A DNA stretch of 64,000 nucleotides from Bin25 sp026709415 (GTDB lineage Bacteria > Bacteroidota > Bacteroidia > Flavobacteriales > Flavobacteriaceae), in assembly GCA_965200045.1 (NCBI GenBank), contig OZ241330.1, positions 434,001 to 498,000 of the forward strand, in the 5' to 3' direction. The notes beneath the pieces are model-generated. The model worked only from the letters and a program-made list of their open reading frames with translations. It made no database searches and was not told the DNA's origin. The first letter of the stretch is position 1. Each line of letters starts with the position of its first letter. The position numbers and the translations under genes were made by a program. This document shows positions 54,072 to 63,858 of this stretch, piece by piece.

Positions 54072-54767
54072 TCAGACAGTTAGTGTTTTTCCAATGTCCA
54101 ATAGGATTAATTCCAATCCCTTGTTTTTGAAATGGTCAGTTGCTGCTTTATGGTCTATGACAATGGGTGGGAATGTATCAAAATGGCACCCTAGAATCTT
54201 CGAAGCTTGAACAAACTCAGCAGCTATGGCAGCATCTTGATAACCCATGGTGAAATTATCTCCGATGGGTAGAACGGCTAAATCAAGTGTAGGACATGTT
54301 TGTGGAATTAGTTTCATATCTATGGTCAAGGCAGTATCTCCAGCTATGTATATGCAGTTATTGTCCTTTCCTGGATCTTCATTCCAAATGACAAAACCTC
54401 CTGGATTGCCGCCATAAGTCCCATCAGGTAATACTGAAGAGTGAATAGCATTAACGTATTTTATCCAACCAAAGTCAAATTGGTATCGCCCTCCATGATT
54501 CATGGGGTGACCTTGAATTCCTTTGTTTTCATACCAACTGACAACTTCAAAATTGGATATGATGGTGGCTTTCGAATTTTCGACAAGACTCTCCACATCC
54601 AAAATATGATCTTGATGTCCATGAGTCAGTAATATAAAATCAGGATTTAATTCATCTAAATTGATGTTTTTAGCCAGCGGGTTAGCACTGATAAAGGGGT
54701 CAATCACCAAATCAAAGTCATTGAATCTTATTTGAAATCCTGCGTGACCTAAATATTGAATTTCCAT
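54072..54767 (-). CDS. UPF0173-type metal-dependent hydrolase (metallo-beta-lactamase fold)
   Basis: 231 residues, usual length. The metal motif THGHQDH near 49-55 (HxHxDH), a further His in MNHGG and AIHSS, GDTALT near 143 with the bridging Asp, and a C-terminal IDHKAA segment match the UPF0173 (YtkL) group. The gene reads on the minus strand and is single. Members are cytoplasmic hydrolases with unknown natural substrate. Not part of the mobile elements around it as far as the sequence shows. Confidence 0.88.
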   Translation of the reverse strand: MEIQYLGHAGFQIRFNDFDLVIDPFISANPLAKNINLDELNPDFILLTHGHQDHILDVESLVENSKATIISNFEVVSWYENKGIQGHPMNHGGRYQFDFGWIKYVNAIHSSVLPDGTYGGNPGGFVIWNEDPGKDNNCIYIAGDTALTIDMKLIPQTCPTLDLAVLPIGDNFTMGYQDAAIAAEFVQASKILGCHFDTFPPIVIDHKAATDHFKNKGLELILLDIGKTLTV

Positions 54768-54871
54768 ATGTAATGTTTCCTATTTTGAAGCTAAAATTAA
54801 ATCAATTGTTCGATGTATTCTCAATAGAGGAAATTCATTTGAAACATCAACCATGATTCTTGAATTCCACT

Positions 54872-55231
54872 CTAATGGAAGGTTCTAATTAAGTCGTCTA
54901 TTTGCTTTTTGAGATAGGGTAATTCTGTATTAATTTCCATATACAGTTGCTCGAAATTGACTCTAAAGTATTGATGTGCAATGAAATTTCGAGAATCACA
55001 CAATTTCTTCCAATTGATATGAGGGTTTATTTTTTTTATTTCTTTAGATAAATGATGAGATGCCTCGCCAATTATTTATAAATAATACAAAACGCCACTA
55101 TGAATTTTCCAGTCTTCGGCCAATTCTTCATCATTCGCTACCTCCTGCTTTAATTCCATGATCTTGGATATGCTATTCTGAATGTGTTTTAACCTATAGT
55201 AATCTTTATTTGTTGTTTTTTGGTGTTTCAT
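54872..55231 (-). pseudogene. hepT: hepT-like HEPN toxin gene with in-frame stop
   Basis: 120 codons read from the ATG at 55231 to a TAG at 54872, interrupted by TAA at codon 52 (55076-55078). Both sides fit a HepT/DUF86 protein: YYRLKHIQNSISKIMEL near the start, IIGEASHHLSKE just after the stop, NWKKLCDSRNFIAHQYF with the RNase motif R-x4-H-x-Y, and a final LPYLKKQIDDL. It overlaps the mntA gene by 26 bases, the usual arrangement. The toxin is cut before the HEPN motif, so it is presumably inactive unless the stop is a sequencing error or is read through. Confidence 0.8.
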
Positions 55232-55508
55232 AAAAGATAATCACATCTTCTAAAACATCATCCTTAATCCATTCTGAAATGGCATTAAAAGACACAAAAT
55301 CTATTTTTTTATTTAATTGACTCTGAATCTCTTTTCTTATACACTCCGCAGTGAGAATCCCAATAGGTGTTTCAATTTGATACAACAAATCAATATCACT
55401 CTGGTCATTTTCTTCATTTCTTGCAACAGATCCAAATACCCCAATTTTGGTTGGACGATATGGCTTTAGAATCTCGATTATTTTGCTTTGTTGTTTTTTT
55501 GTAAGCAT
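55206..55508 (-). CDS. mntA: MntA-type minimal nucleotidyltransferase antitoxin
   Basis: 100 residues. The nucleotidyltransferase motif G26-S27-x10-D38-x-D40 (GSVARNEENDQSDID) is complete. MntA antitoxins adenylylate a Tyr in the RX4HXY motif of their HepT partner and so switch off its RNase activity. The gene precedes hepT, with overlap, as in the known MntA-HepT toxin-antitoxin systems. Because hepT is broken here, the antitoxin now seems to be alone. Confidence 0.85.
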   Translation of the reverse strand: MLTKKQQSKIIEILKPYRPTKIGVFGSVARNEENDQSDIDLLYQIETPIGILTAECIRKEIQSQLNKKIDFVSFNAISEWIKDDVLEDVIIFYETPKNNK

Positions 55509-55638
55509 AATACGTTAGCAAAGTTAGTTTGCTTGGATTAACGATTGATCGTATTACTTCAACCTTATTCCCACATGTTAGTCATTCTATGATTATTTTT
55601 CTTTCCTTTGTCCTACTTTGAATCACAACACATAGACC

Positions 55639-57731
55639 ATGTCAAAACTTTCAGACAAACAAAAACGGGAGCTCATTGAATATTTGAAATCTGACAAACC
55701 GATTCCTGATAAGTATCGCTTTTTATTGTTCGACTCGAAACAACAAGTTGAGTTGTTATGGAATGGAAAATCGAGTCATATGACCGATGTTGTCCTGCCT
55801 TTTCAAACCATTGAACAAATTGATGAACCAAGATCTGAAAAATCTAATTATTTAATGGATGCTTTATTCGATGATAGCGGCCGACAGACTCAAGGTTGGA
55901 CAAACAAATTAATTTGGGGAGACAATAAATACATTCTTTCTTCACTTAAAAATGGCCCTCTCCGTAAAGAAATAGAGGATAATGGTGGCATTAAACTTAT
56001 TTACATAGATCCTCCCTTCGATGTCGGGGCTAACTTCCATTTGAACATAAAAATGGGGGGGGGCAGAAGCCAAGCCTAGCTACGAAAAAAGCCCCAATAT
56101 TCTTGAAGAAATAGCCTATCGAGACACGTGGGGAGATGGTCAAAATTCATATCTCTCCATGATGTATGAACGGTTGATTTTGATGAGAGATTTGCTCTCT
56201 GAAGATGGATCGATTTATGTGCACTGCGATTGGAGAGTAAATTCCCAACTGCGTTTAGTGTTAGATGAAGTTTTTGGTCAGCATAACTATAGAAACGAAA
56301 TTGTATGGGGTTATAAAACTGGGGGAGTATCCGAAAGTCACTTTAGTAAAAAACACGATTTAATCCTTTTTTATTCTAAAACTGAGAGATATAAATTCAA
56401 TTCCATTAGAATAAAATCCTATTTAGACGATTCTAAATGGAAAGAGTACCATAAAGGGGCTGATAAACTCGGATTTATTAGGGATGAAAAGGGAATGTAC
56501 AGATTTGTTAATTGTAGAGACGTATGGACAGATATCGATGCTTTGCATCCCAAAACTAGTGAGCGAGTAGGGTATCCCACACAAAAACCTGAAAAGTTGC
56601 TAGAACGAATAATCAAAGCCTCTTCAAACGAAGGAGATATTGTCTGTGATTTTTTTGGAGGGAGCGGGACAACTGCAGCAGTCAGTGAAAAGCTCAATCG
56701 AAAATGGATTTGTGCCGATCTTGGAAAGTTTGCCATTCACACCACTTAGAAAAAGAATCATTGAAATTCAAAGAGACAGTAAGAGTAAAGGAACCAGTTA
56801 TCGCCCGTTTGAACTATTGAATCTTGGAAAGTATCAGCGTGAATATTTCGTTTATGATTCCAACGAACACTCGAAATTAAATCAAATCAAAAGGCTTGAA
56901 AAAGAAAGCCAGTTCGAGAAACTAGTGCTTCAAGCGTATGAGGGACAACCAGTGAATCACTTCCGAACATTCAGTGGAAAGAAAAATCTTCGGATGGTTT
57001 CGATTGGCCCCGTAAACCAACCAACAAGTCGATTACAAGTAGAAGAAATCATCAACGAATGCATTGCTCACAAAATCACCAAAGTCGATTTACTCGCCTT
57101 CGAGTATGAAATGGGGCTTTTCCCCAGCATCTGTGAAGATGCTTCTGATATGGGCGTTGATATCGATTTTAAATTTATCCCTAATGATGTTTTTGATAAA
57201 CGCGCTGTCCGTAAAAAAGAAGTCCAATTCTATGATGTTTCATACATCGAAGTAAAACCAATTGTAAAGGAAAAGACGCTTTCAATACAGCTGTTCGATT
57301 TCAAAACATTTCACAATCTCGACAATTTGGAAAAAGTTTCCAAATCTTTAAACTCTGGAAAAAACAAAGTCATTGTTGTCGAAGGGAAAGTCATTGAAGT
57401 GTCGAAAGATAAATCTGGTCATGTTGATCAAAAAGTGTTAACTCAAAAATGGATTGATTGGATTGATTACTGGAGTGTCGACTTTGATTTTGAAAATAGA
57501 AAGGAGTTGATTCGAGTGAAAAATGAAAAGACCAATGATTGGGAACAAAAATGGACTGGAAATTATATTTTCGATAATGAATGGCAATCCTTTAGAACGA
57601 AGTCTCATCCAGAACTCGAATTAACAACCTCACCTCACTCGATTAAAAAAGAGGCTACAAAAGTGGCTATTAAAGTGGTGGACATTTTTGGTAGCGATAC
57701 CATGAAAGTCATCAATGTTAACATGAAATAA
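55639..57731 (+). pseudogene. mod: Type III DNA methyltransferase (Mod) with two +1 frame breaks, one in a poly-G tract
   Basis: Three pieces give one protein of the beta class (DPPF before FGGSGTT). Piece 1 (55639-56079) ends in IYIDPPFDVGANF followed by a run of nine G (56055-56063). Piece 2 continues one frame over (EAKPSYEKSPNILEEIAYRDTWGDG, YVHCDWRVN) to a TAG at 56747, just after DFFGGSGTTAAV and FAIHTT. Piece 3 continues (RKRIIEIQRDSKSKG) to 57731. Eight G would join 1 and 2; removal of one T at 56746-56747 joins 2 and 3. The enzyme would methylate adenine in the site recognised by the Mod/Res complex. As sequenced it is off. Confidence 0.88.
56055..56063 (+). repeat. Poly-G tract (9 G) in mod
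   Basis: A run of nine G at the exact place where the mod reading frame is lost. Slippage to eight (or to eleven) would restore the frame across the tract. Such tracts are typical phase-variation switches in type III mod genes. Confidence 0.8.
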
Positions 57732-57732
57732 C

Positions 57733-60409
57733 ATGGGACTACCAAACAACTTTCCTTCTTCTCCATATTGTATTCTCAGTTCTTCTCAAAGATGGACCCC
57801 GGATAAAGATGACTCTGAACAAAAAAAATCCTTACCCCCTCTTATTGAAAAAGTGCGACAAGAGGTTGAGTTATGGCGAAACAAGGGCTATCCCGGGCTT
57901 TCTAAAACAACACATGCATTATTGGAGCATTGGTTTGAAACGCCACACTTCCTTATCTGATGGAAACGAGTTCCAATATTTCTTTTCGCAAAGAGAATCC
58001 GTTGAATCCATTGTTTTTATTTATGAAATCAAAAAGTTTCGAGAGCCTCTTGATCTGCTTTATTTTGATCATACAAAATTTCTTAGTCCCAACCACTTCA
58101 AGGAAAATTGGTTAAGACTGGTCTGCAAACAAGCTACGGGAACTGGGAAAACCAAAGTGCTTTCTCTATTGATGACCTGGTGCTATTTTCATAAAAAATA
58201 TGAAACTGATTCGGAACTATCGACTAATTTTTTACTGATAACGCCCAATATCATCGTCTTGGATAGAATAAGAAGTGATTTTGAGGGATTAAAAATTTTC
58301 TCTCAAGACCCACTGATTCCAAAAGATGGCTTTTATGGGAAACATTGGAAAACTGATTTTCGAATCACACTACACATTCAAGATGATCTCAAGCCCAAAA
58401 GCCCGGATGGCAATATTTTCTTATCGAACATCCACAGAGTTTATGAAAAAGTAGATTCAGAACCTTCTTTTGATGATGACAATGTAACGGACTACTTTAT
58501 TGGTCCAAAACCCGTTTCAAAAACGATCGATTCCAAGTACACTTTGAGTGAATTGGTTCGAGGGATTGATGATTTAGTGGTTCTCAATGATGAGGCCCAT
58601 CATATTCATGATTCGAAACTCTCATGGTTTTCCTCCATCCAAGACATAAACAATCGTCTATTGCAAAAAGGGAAACACTTGTCGCTACAAATAGATGTTA
58701 CGGCAACACCCAAAAAACCAAATGGGAGCGTGTTTCCTCATGTGATATCAGACTATCCTCTAGTCGAAGCCATTGCTCAAGGTGTTGTCAAAGCACCCGT
58801 GATTCCCGATGAAGAATCCCGAGCGGTATTAAACATAGAAAATACGGGGGATTTTGCCGAAGATCATGCAAGTTTTCTAAAGCTGGGAGTCGTTGAATGG
58901 CAAAAAGCTTTTCAGTTTCATCAAGAAAAGAATAAAAAAGCGGTTTTGTTTGTGATGGTCGATGAAACCAAAAACTGTGAAAAAGTGAAGTCTTACCTTG
59001 AGTTACGATACAAGGATTTAATAGGAAAGGTTTTCATCATTCATACCAAAAAAGACGGTAACTTCTATAAATCCTCAACATCAAAAAAAGAAACGGAATT
59101 AAAAGAGTTGAGAAAGATAGCCAATGAGATTGACAAGAATTTAAATCAATACACCGTCATTATTTCCGTTCTCATGTTGAAAGAAGGATGGGATGTTAAA
59201 AATGTAACGACCATTGTTGGATTAAGGGCTTATACCAGTCAATCCAAAATACTACCAGAACAAACTTTGGGCAGAGGGCTTCGTCGAATGTATTTTGGAG
59301 ATACTTCTATCACCGAAAACTTATCCGTCATTGGGACGCCTCATTTCATAGAATTTGTCAACCAAATCAAGCATGATGGCGTCATATTAAATGAAGTTGG
59401 GATGGGGCTTAGGCCTAAGCCCGAACCTTTGAATATAAAAGTGGATCATGACAATCCGTTAAAAAATATTTCCGATTTAGATATCCGCATTCCCATACTA
59501 AATGGCCGTATTCAGTTTTCACATCAAAGCATCAAATATCTCGAATTAGATTCTATTAAGATGAAGCCAAGAGAGATTATCCGTTTTGAGGATAGCAAAG
59601 CCATTGAAATATGCTTTAAGAATTTTATTGAAGAAACTCATTCTCATTATTCAAAACTGCCAAAAGATTTTGAAATCGATGCACACCATATTTTAGATTA
59701 TTTGACTCGTGAAATTTCAACTCGTTTGCATCTTTTTGGAGAAAAAGTTCATTTGTATGAAAAACTAAAGCTTTTTGCTTCTACAAAACTATTTGGCCAT
59801 AGCGTAAAACTTGACGAATACATCATTGTCAGAAATATTTTAAGACCGGGAATAATTACTGACTTATTGAATGCTTTTAGAAAAGCCATCGTTGAACTTA
59901 CGGCTAAAAGAGTGCTGTCTTCTCAAATTAACAACTCCATTATTCTTTCTAAAAGAAAAGATTTCAGTGTGATTAATTCTAAAAAATACAAACCAACCAA
60001 ATGCGTGTTTAATTACGTTGTGGGGGATTCTCATTTTGAAATGGACTTTGCTGAATTTCTAGATAAGGCCCCAGATGTCATCTCCTATACGAAGTGTTTT
60101 AAAAAACTGAATTTTAAATTGGAATATGTTGATTATGATGGGAAACTAGTCGAATATTATCCCGATTTTGTGATTAAACTAAATTCAGGGGAAACTTATG
60201 TTGTCGAAACCAAAGGCGATTACTATGTTGATGATAACACCGATATAAAAAGAAATCGATTGAGATATTGGTGTGCTGATGCTTCGAATCTAACCAACAC
60301 CCCATGGAAAGAGGCTTTCATTTTAGCTAGTTCTTGGGAAACCTATAAATCTCAACTCTCCACATTTAATGATGCCCTGCGTTTGATCAATCAAGAGACT
60401 ACTCAGTAA
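57733..60409 (+). pseudogene. res: Type III restriction endonuclease subunit (Res) with one +1 frame break
   Basis: Starts at 57733, one base after the mod stop. The first 74 codons (to LLEHWFETPHFL) run into a TGA at 57958; the protein continues one frame over as SDGNEFQYFFSQRESVESIVFIYE, so one extra base lies at 57953-57955. The remaining part is complete: Walker A CKQATGTGKTKVL, DEAH box in VLNDEAHHIHD, EQTLGRGLRRMYFG helicase motif VI, and a C-terminal PD-(D/E)xK-type nuclease (YYPDFVIKLNSGETYVVETKG). Res needs Mod for activity. A restart at 57809 would give a different N-terminus and is not credible. Confidence 0.87.
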
Positions 60410-60430
60410 ATCGACATCATCACCTGGGGA

Positions 60431-60474
60431 AGACATCCTCTGATTGAATCTTGATGATGGATGTCTTTATTTTC
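60431..60474 (+). terminator. Terminator candidate after res
   Basis: AGACATCC (60431-60438) pairs perfectly with GGATGTCT (60459-60466); the loop is 20 bases and a TTATTTTC stretch follows. It lies 22 bases after the res stop. Confidence 0.5.
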
Positions 60475-60476
60475 TA

Positions 60477-60497
60477 CTGACAAATTGTCGGTTTTTT
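60477..60497 (+). terminator. Small hairpin with T6 before miaB
   Basis: CTGAC-AAATT-GTCGG followed by six T. The five-pair stem (one G-T pair) is short, but the T-tract is good. It overlaps the -33 element of the miaB promoter. Confidence 0.4.
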
Positions 60498-60517
60498 AGT
60501 GTGAATGACTAAATTTG
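60485..60517 (+). promoter_or_regulatory. Promoter of miaB
   Basis: A -33 TTG (60485-60487) and a -7 box TAAATTTG (60510-60517) are 22 bases apart, a close fit to the Bacteroidota sigma-ABfr-type consensus. The ATG at 60594 lies 76 bases downstream. Confidence 0.6.
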
Positions 60518-60593
60518 CATTCTTGAAAACCTCGGATGGCGAAAAGGATTCCGACACATATGATCTTCATAGCTATGTTTTGTGAATAATACG

Positions 60594-62063
60594 ATGCTTC
60601 AGAACCCAAATGATCACCCCTTCCAAGGGGATTTAAATGGCACTTCGGAAATGACAGAATCGCCAATCAAGCAAAACAAGAAGATGAAGTCTGCTTACAT
60701 CGAAACTTATGGTTGTCAGATGAATTTTGCCGATTCGGAGGTTGTGGCTTCTGTACTCCAACAATCAGGATATCGGATGTGTCAACAACCCCATGAAGCT
60801 GATTTGATTCTCTTAAATACTTGTTCCATCAGGGAAAAAGCAGAACTACGTATCAGAAATCGCCTTTCGGCATTGAAATTTTATCAAAAGCAAAACCCTC
60901 AACTGAAAGTTGGCGTCCTCGGGTGCATGGCCGAACGATTAAAACATAAGTTCTTGGAAGAAGAAAAAATGGTTGATTTAGTGGTTGGACCTGATGCCTA
61001 TAGGGATTTACCCCATCTTTTGTATGAAGTTGAAAACCATCGAGAAGCGGTCAATGTGCTACTTTCTAAAGAAGAAACTTATGGGGACATCGCTCCCGTA
61101 CGATTAAATTCAAATGGGGTGAGTGCTTTTGTTTCGATTACAAGAGGTTGCGACAACATGTGTACCTTTTGTGTTGTCCCCTTTACTAGAGGGAGAGAAC
61201 GGAGTCGTCAACCCCAAAGTATTCTTTCAGAAATCGAATCCCTAGCCAAACAAGGATACCAAGAAATCACTTTGCTAGGGCAAAATGTTGATAGTTATAT
61301 CTGGTATGGCGGAGGACTGAAAAAAGACTTTCATAAAGCAAACCCAATACAAAAGAAAACAGCCATATCCTTTGATCAATTACTGTCTTTGGTGGCGAAA
61401 TCATTTCCCCATCTCCGCATTCGTTTTACCACATCCAACCCTCAAGATATGACTCTGGATGTACTATATGCTATTGCTGAATATGAGAACATTTGCAAGC
61501 ACATCCATCTCCCGGTTCAATCCGGAAGCGATCGCATCTTAAACTTGATGAACCGACAACATACGCGAGAGGAATATCTCCAATTAATTGATTCTATTCG
61601 TTCCCTGATTCCTGATTGCAGTATCTCTCATGATATGATTAGCGGTTTTCCGACCGAAACGCTACAAGATCATCGAGATACCTTGACATTGATGGATTAT
61701 GTAAAATATGATTATGGTTTTATGTTTGTCTATTCCGAGCGTCCCAACACCATGGCGGCAAGAAAACTAAAGGATGACATACCCGTTGAAGAAAAGAAAA
61801 GAAGATTAAATGAAATCATTGAACTACAGCAACAGCACAGTTACTATCGAACCCAGCAAATGATTGGAAAAACGTGCCAGGTACTCATCGAAAAAACCTC
61901 AAAAAAATCAAACCACTATTGGAGTGGCCGAACATCACAAAATACGGTCGTTGTCTTTCCAAAAGGGAATCAAAAAGTTGGTGATTTGGTGGATATTAAA
62001 ATTGAAAAGGCCACGCCAACCACATTATTAGGCGTTGAACTAAAATATGCAAAAGCCCTTTAG
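60594..62063 (+). CDS. miaB: tRNA-2-methylthio-N6-dimethylallyladenosine synthase MiaB
   Basis: About 489 residues from the ATG at 60594; a GTG at 60582 is possible. Adds the methylthio group to i6A37 in tRNAs. UPF0004 domain with TYGCQMNFADSE (first cluster Cys), LLNTCSIREKAE and VLGCMAERL; radical SAM domain with TRGCDNMCTFCVVPFTRGRERSR (C-x3-C-x2-C) and LLGQNVDSY; C-terminal TRAM domain (VLIEKTSKKSNHYWSGRTSQNTVVVFP). Its order before a sigma-54 activator and lptE is characteristic of Bacteroidota. The gap to the next gene is 6 bases. Confidence 0.96.
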   Translation: MLQNPNDHPFQGDLNGTSEMTESPIKQNKKMKSAYIETYGCQMNFADSEVVASVLQQSGYRMCQQPHEADLILLNTCSIREKAELRIRNRLSALKFYQKQNPQLKVGVLGCMAERLKHKFLEEEKMVDLVVGPDAYRDLPHLLYEVENHREAVNVLLSKEETYGDIAPVRLNSNGVSAFVSITRGCDNMCTFCVVPFTRGRERSRQPQSILSEIESLAKQGYQEITLLGQNVDSYIWYGGGLKKDFHKANPIQKKTAISFDQLLSLVAKSFPHLRIRFTTSNPQDMTLDVLYAIAEYENICKHIHLPVQSGSDRILNLMNRQHTREEYLQLIDSIRSLIPDCSISHDMISGFPTETLQDHRDTLTLMDYVKYDYGFMFVYSERPNTMAARKLKDDIPVEEKKRRLNEIIELQQQHSYYRTQQMIGKTCQVLIEKTSKKSNHYWSGRTSQNTVVVFPKGNQKVGDLVDIKIEKATPTTLLGVELKYAKAL

Positions 62064-62069
62064 AAACTA

Positions 62070-63344
62070 ATGAACATTCCGATTCAAAACATCAAACAAC
62101 GTTTCGAAATCATTGGGAATGATCCGCGATTGATAACGGCCATTGAAACGGCCTACAAAATCGCCAATTCTGATATTTCGGCCCTCATCATTGGAGAAAG
62201 TGGTGTTGGGAAAGAAAGCATCCCAAAAATAATTCATCAATATTCCCATCGAAAACACGCTAATTATTTTGCCCTAAACTGTGGATCCATTCCTGAAGGC
62301 ACCATCGACAGTGAATTATTTGGTCATGAAAAAGGAGCTTTTACCGGTGCCACACAAGCGCGAGCCGGTCACTTTGAACAAACCGATAAAGGAACCATAT
62401 TTCTTGATGAAGTGGCCGAATTACCCCTGTCGACTCAAGTACGACTATTGAGAGTCCTGGAATCCGGTGAGTTCATCCGTGTCGGCTCTTCCAAAGTCCA
62501 AAAAACCGATGTGCGCATCATTGCTGCCACCAATGTTGATATTCAAAAAGCACTTGACTCTAAAAAGTTTCGAGAAGATTTGTACTACCGATTGTGTAGT
62601 GTCCAAATTTTTCTGCCGCCCTTAAGAGAACGAGGGGATGATATTTTACTATTGTTTCGAAAGTTTGCTTCTGAATTTGGCACCAAATACCGTCGCCCCA
62701 ATATACAATTGGATGAAAACGCCAAAAAGGTAGCTCTCAATTATCGCTGGAAAGGAAATATCCGACAATTAAGAAACGCCGTTGAGCAACTTTCTGTTCT
62801 TGAAATAAATCCACTGATTTCAGAACAAGCCCTCCGTAGTTGTTTCCCCGATATGGGATCTCGACTACCGATGGTTCTTTCAAAAAGCAGTGCCGAAGAC
62901 CAGGTATTAGAGGATCGAGAAGTGTTGTACAAACTCCTGTTCGACATGAAACGAGAACTGAATGATTTAAGAGGCTTGGTTTTGGAAATATTAAATCAAA
63001 AAGACTCTTCCATAAAATTAGAAGCTAAAGAATCTATTGTTAAAAGGCTTTTTGGAAAAGAATCCAATGAAAAAAGGGAGCTTGCTGAACCAGAAAAAAT
63101 GCCATACCCCACGGAAAGAGAAATTGAATCCATTGAACCCGATCAAAATGACTATCGATTTGTAGAAGAATTAGAAGACCAACCCGTATCTCTACAAGAA
63201 AAAGAAATTGAAATGATTAAAAGCGCACTTACGAGAAGTAAAGGTAAGCGTCGATTGGCAGCCAAAGAACTTGGTATTTCTGAAAGAACGCTCTACCGTA
63301 AAATCAAAAGTTATAATCTAAGTAAAGATGAACTTGTTGACTAA
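62070..63344 (+). CDS. Sigma-54-dependent transcriptional activator without receiver domain
   Basis: 424 residues. It starts almost directly with the AAA+ domain (about 12-245): Walker A GESGVGKE near 44-51, the GAFTGA sigma-54 contact loop near 89-94, Walker B GTIFLDEVAELP near 109-120, and GNIRQLRNAVEQL near 230. A Glu/Lys-rich linker (about 280-375) leads to a Fis-type HTH (about 380-420, KGKRRLAAKELGISERTLYRKI). No phosphoreceiver or PAS domain is present, so activity must be controlled by amount or by a partner. The gene is conserved between miaB and lptE in this phylum; the target genes are not known from the sequence. Confidence 0.93.
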   Translation: MNIPIQNIKQRFEIIGNDPRLITAIETAYKIANSDISALIIGESGVGKESIPKIIHQYSHRKHANYFALNCGSIPEGTIDSELFGHEKGAFTGATQARAGHFEQTDKGTIFLDEVAELPLSTQVRLLRVLESGEFIRVGSSKVQKTDVRIIAATNVDIQKALDSKKFREDLYYRLCSVQIFLPPLRERGDDILLLFRKFASEFGTKYRRPNIQLDENAKKVALNYRWKGNIRQLRNAVEQLSVLEINPLISEQALRSCFPDMGSRLPMVLSKSSAEDQVLEDREVLYKLLFDMKRELNDLRGLVLEILNQKDSSIKLEAKESIVKRLFGKESNEKRELAEPEKMPYPTEREIESIEPDQNDYRFVEELEDQPVSLQEKEIEMIKSALTRSKGKRRLAAKELGISERTLYRKIKSYNLSKDELVD

Positions 63345-63858
63345 ACCAATGGCTTTTGTCTTTTTTTGCTTTTTGGGACTCATGACAGTCAAGTGTGGTA
63401 TTTATAGTTTTACTGGCGCTTCTATTCCCCCAGGAACGAGTACTTTTCAAGTGGATTTTTTTGAAAATCAAGCAGGAAATCGACCCGGTTCGACCGTTGA
63501 GCCCGGTCTAGATCAAGATTTTACAGTGGCACTGCAAGACATCATCAATAATCAATCGACACTTGATTTAGTCACTAGAAACGGAGACTTGATTTATCAA
63601 GGGGAGATTGTAGAATATAGCGTAACACCCATGTCGGCCACGGCTGAAATTACTGCTTCTCAAAATCGATTGAAAATGCGGGTTGATTTCCGATTCATCA
63701 ACACCAAAAATGAAGAAGATGATTTTGAACGGTCCTATCAATTCCATTATGATTATCCAGCAGAGTTACAGGTTTTTGATATCCGAGACGAAGCTCATGA
63801 AGTGATTTTCGAACGAATCACTCAAGATATTTTTAATGACACACTGGCCAAATGGTAA
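63328..63858 (+). CDS. lptE: LPS-assembly lipoprotein LptE
   Basis: 176 residues. Lipoprotein signal with Cys at 23 (LMTVKC), followed by the typical Bacteroidota LptE opening GIYSFTGASIPPGTSTFQVDFFENQAGNRPG and an alpha/beta body with DIINNQSTLDLVTRNGDLIYQGEI. It plugs the LptD barrel that inserts LPS into the outer membrane. The start at 63328 overlaps the sigma-54 gene by 17 bases; a Met at 63349 would shorten the signal too much. Co-operates with the lptG-type permease at 46.4 kb. Confidence 0.9.
   Translation: MNLLTKPMAFVFFCFLGLMTVKCGIYSFTGASIPPGTSTFQVDFFENQAGNRPGSTVEPGLDQDFTVALQDIINNQSTLDLVTRNGDLIYQGEIVEYSVTPMSATAEITASQNRLKMRVDFRFINTKNEEDDFERSYQFHYDYPAELQVFDIRDEAHEVIFERITQDIFNDTLAKW

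Noticed and set aside
62070..63344. Sigma-54 activator between miaB and lptE as an unusual insertion
   Set aside because: This order is common in Bacteroidota, so it is ordinary context and not a novelty.
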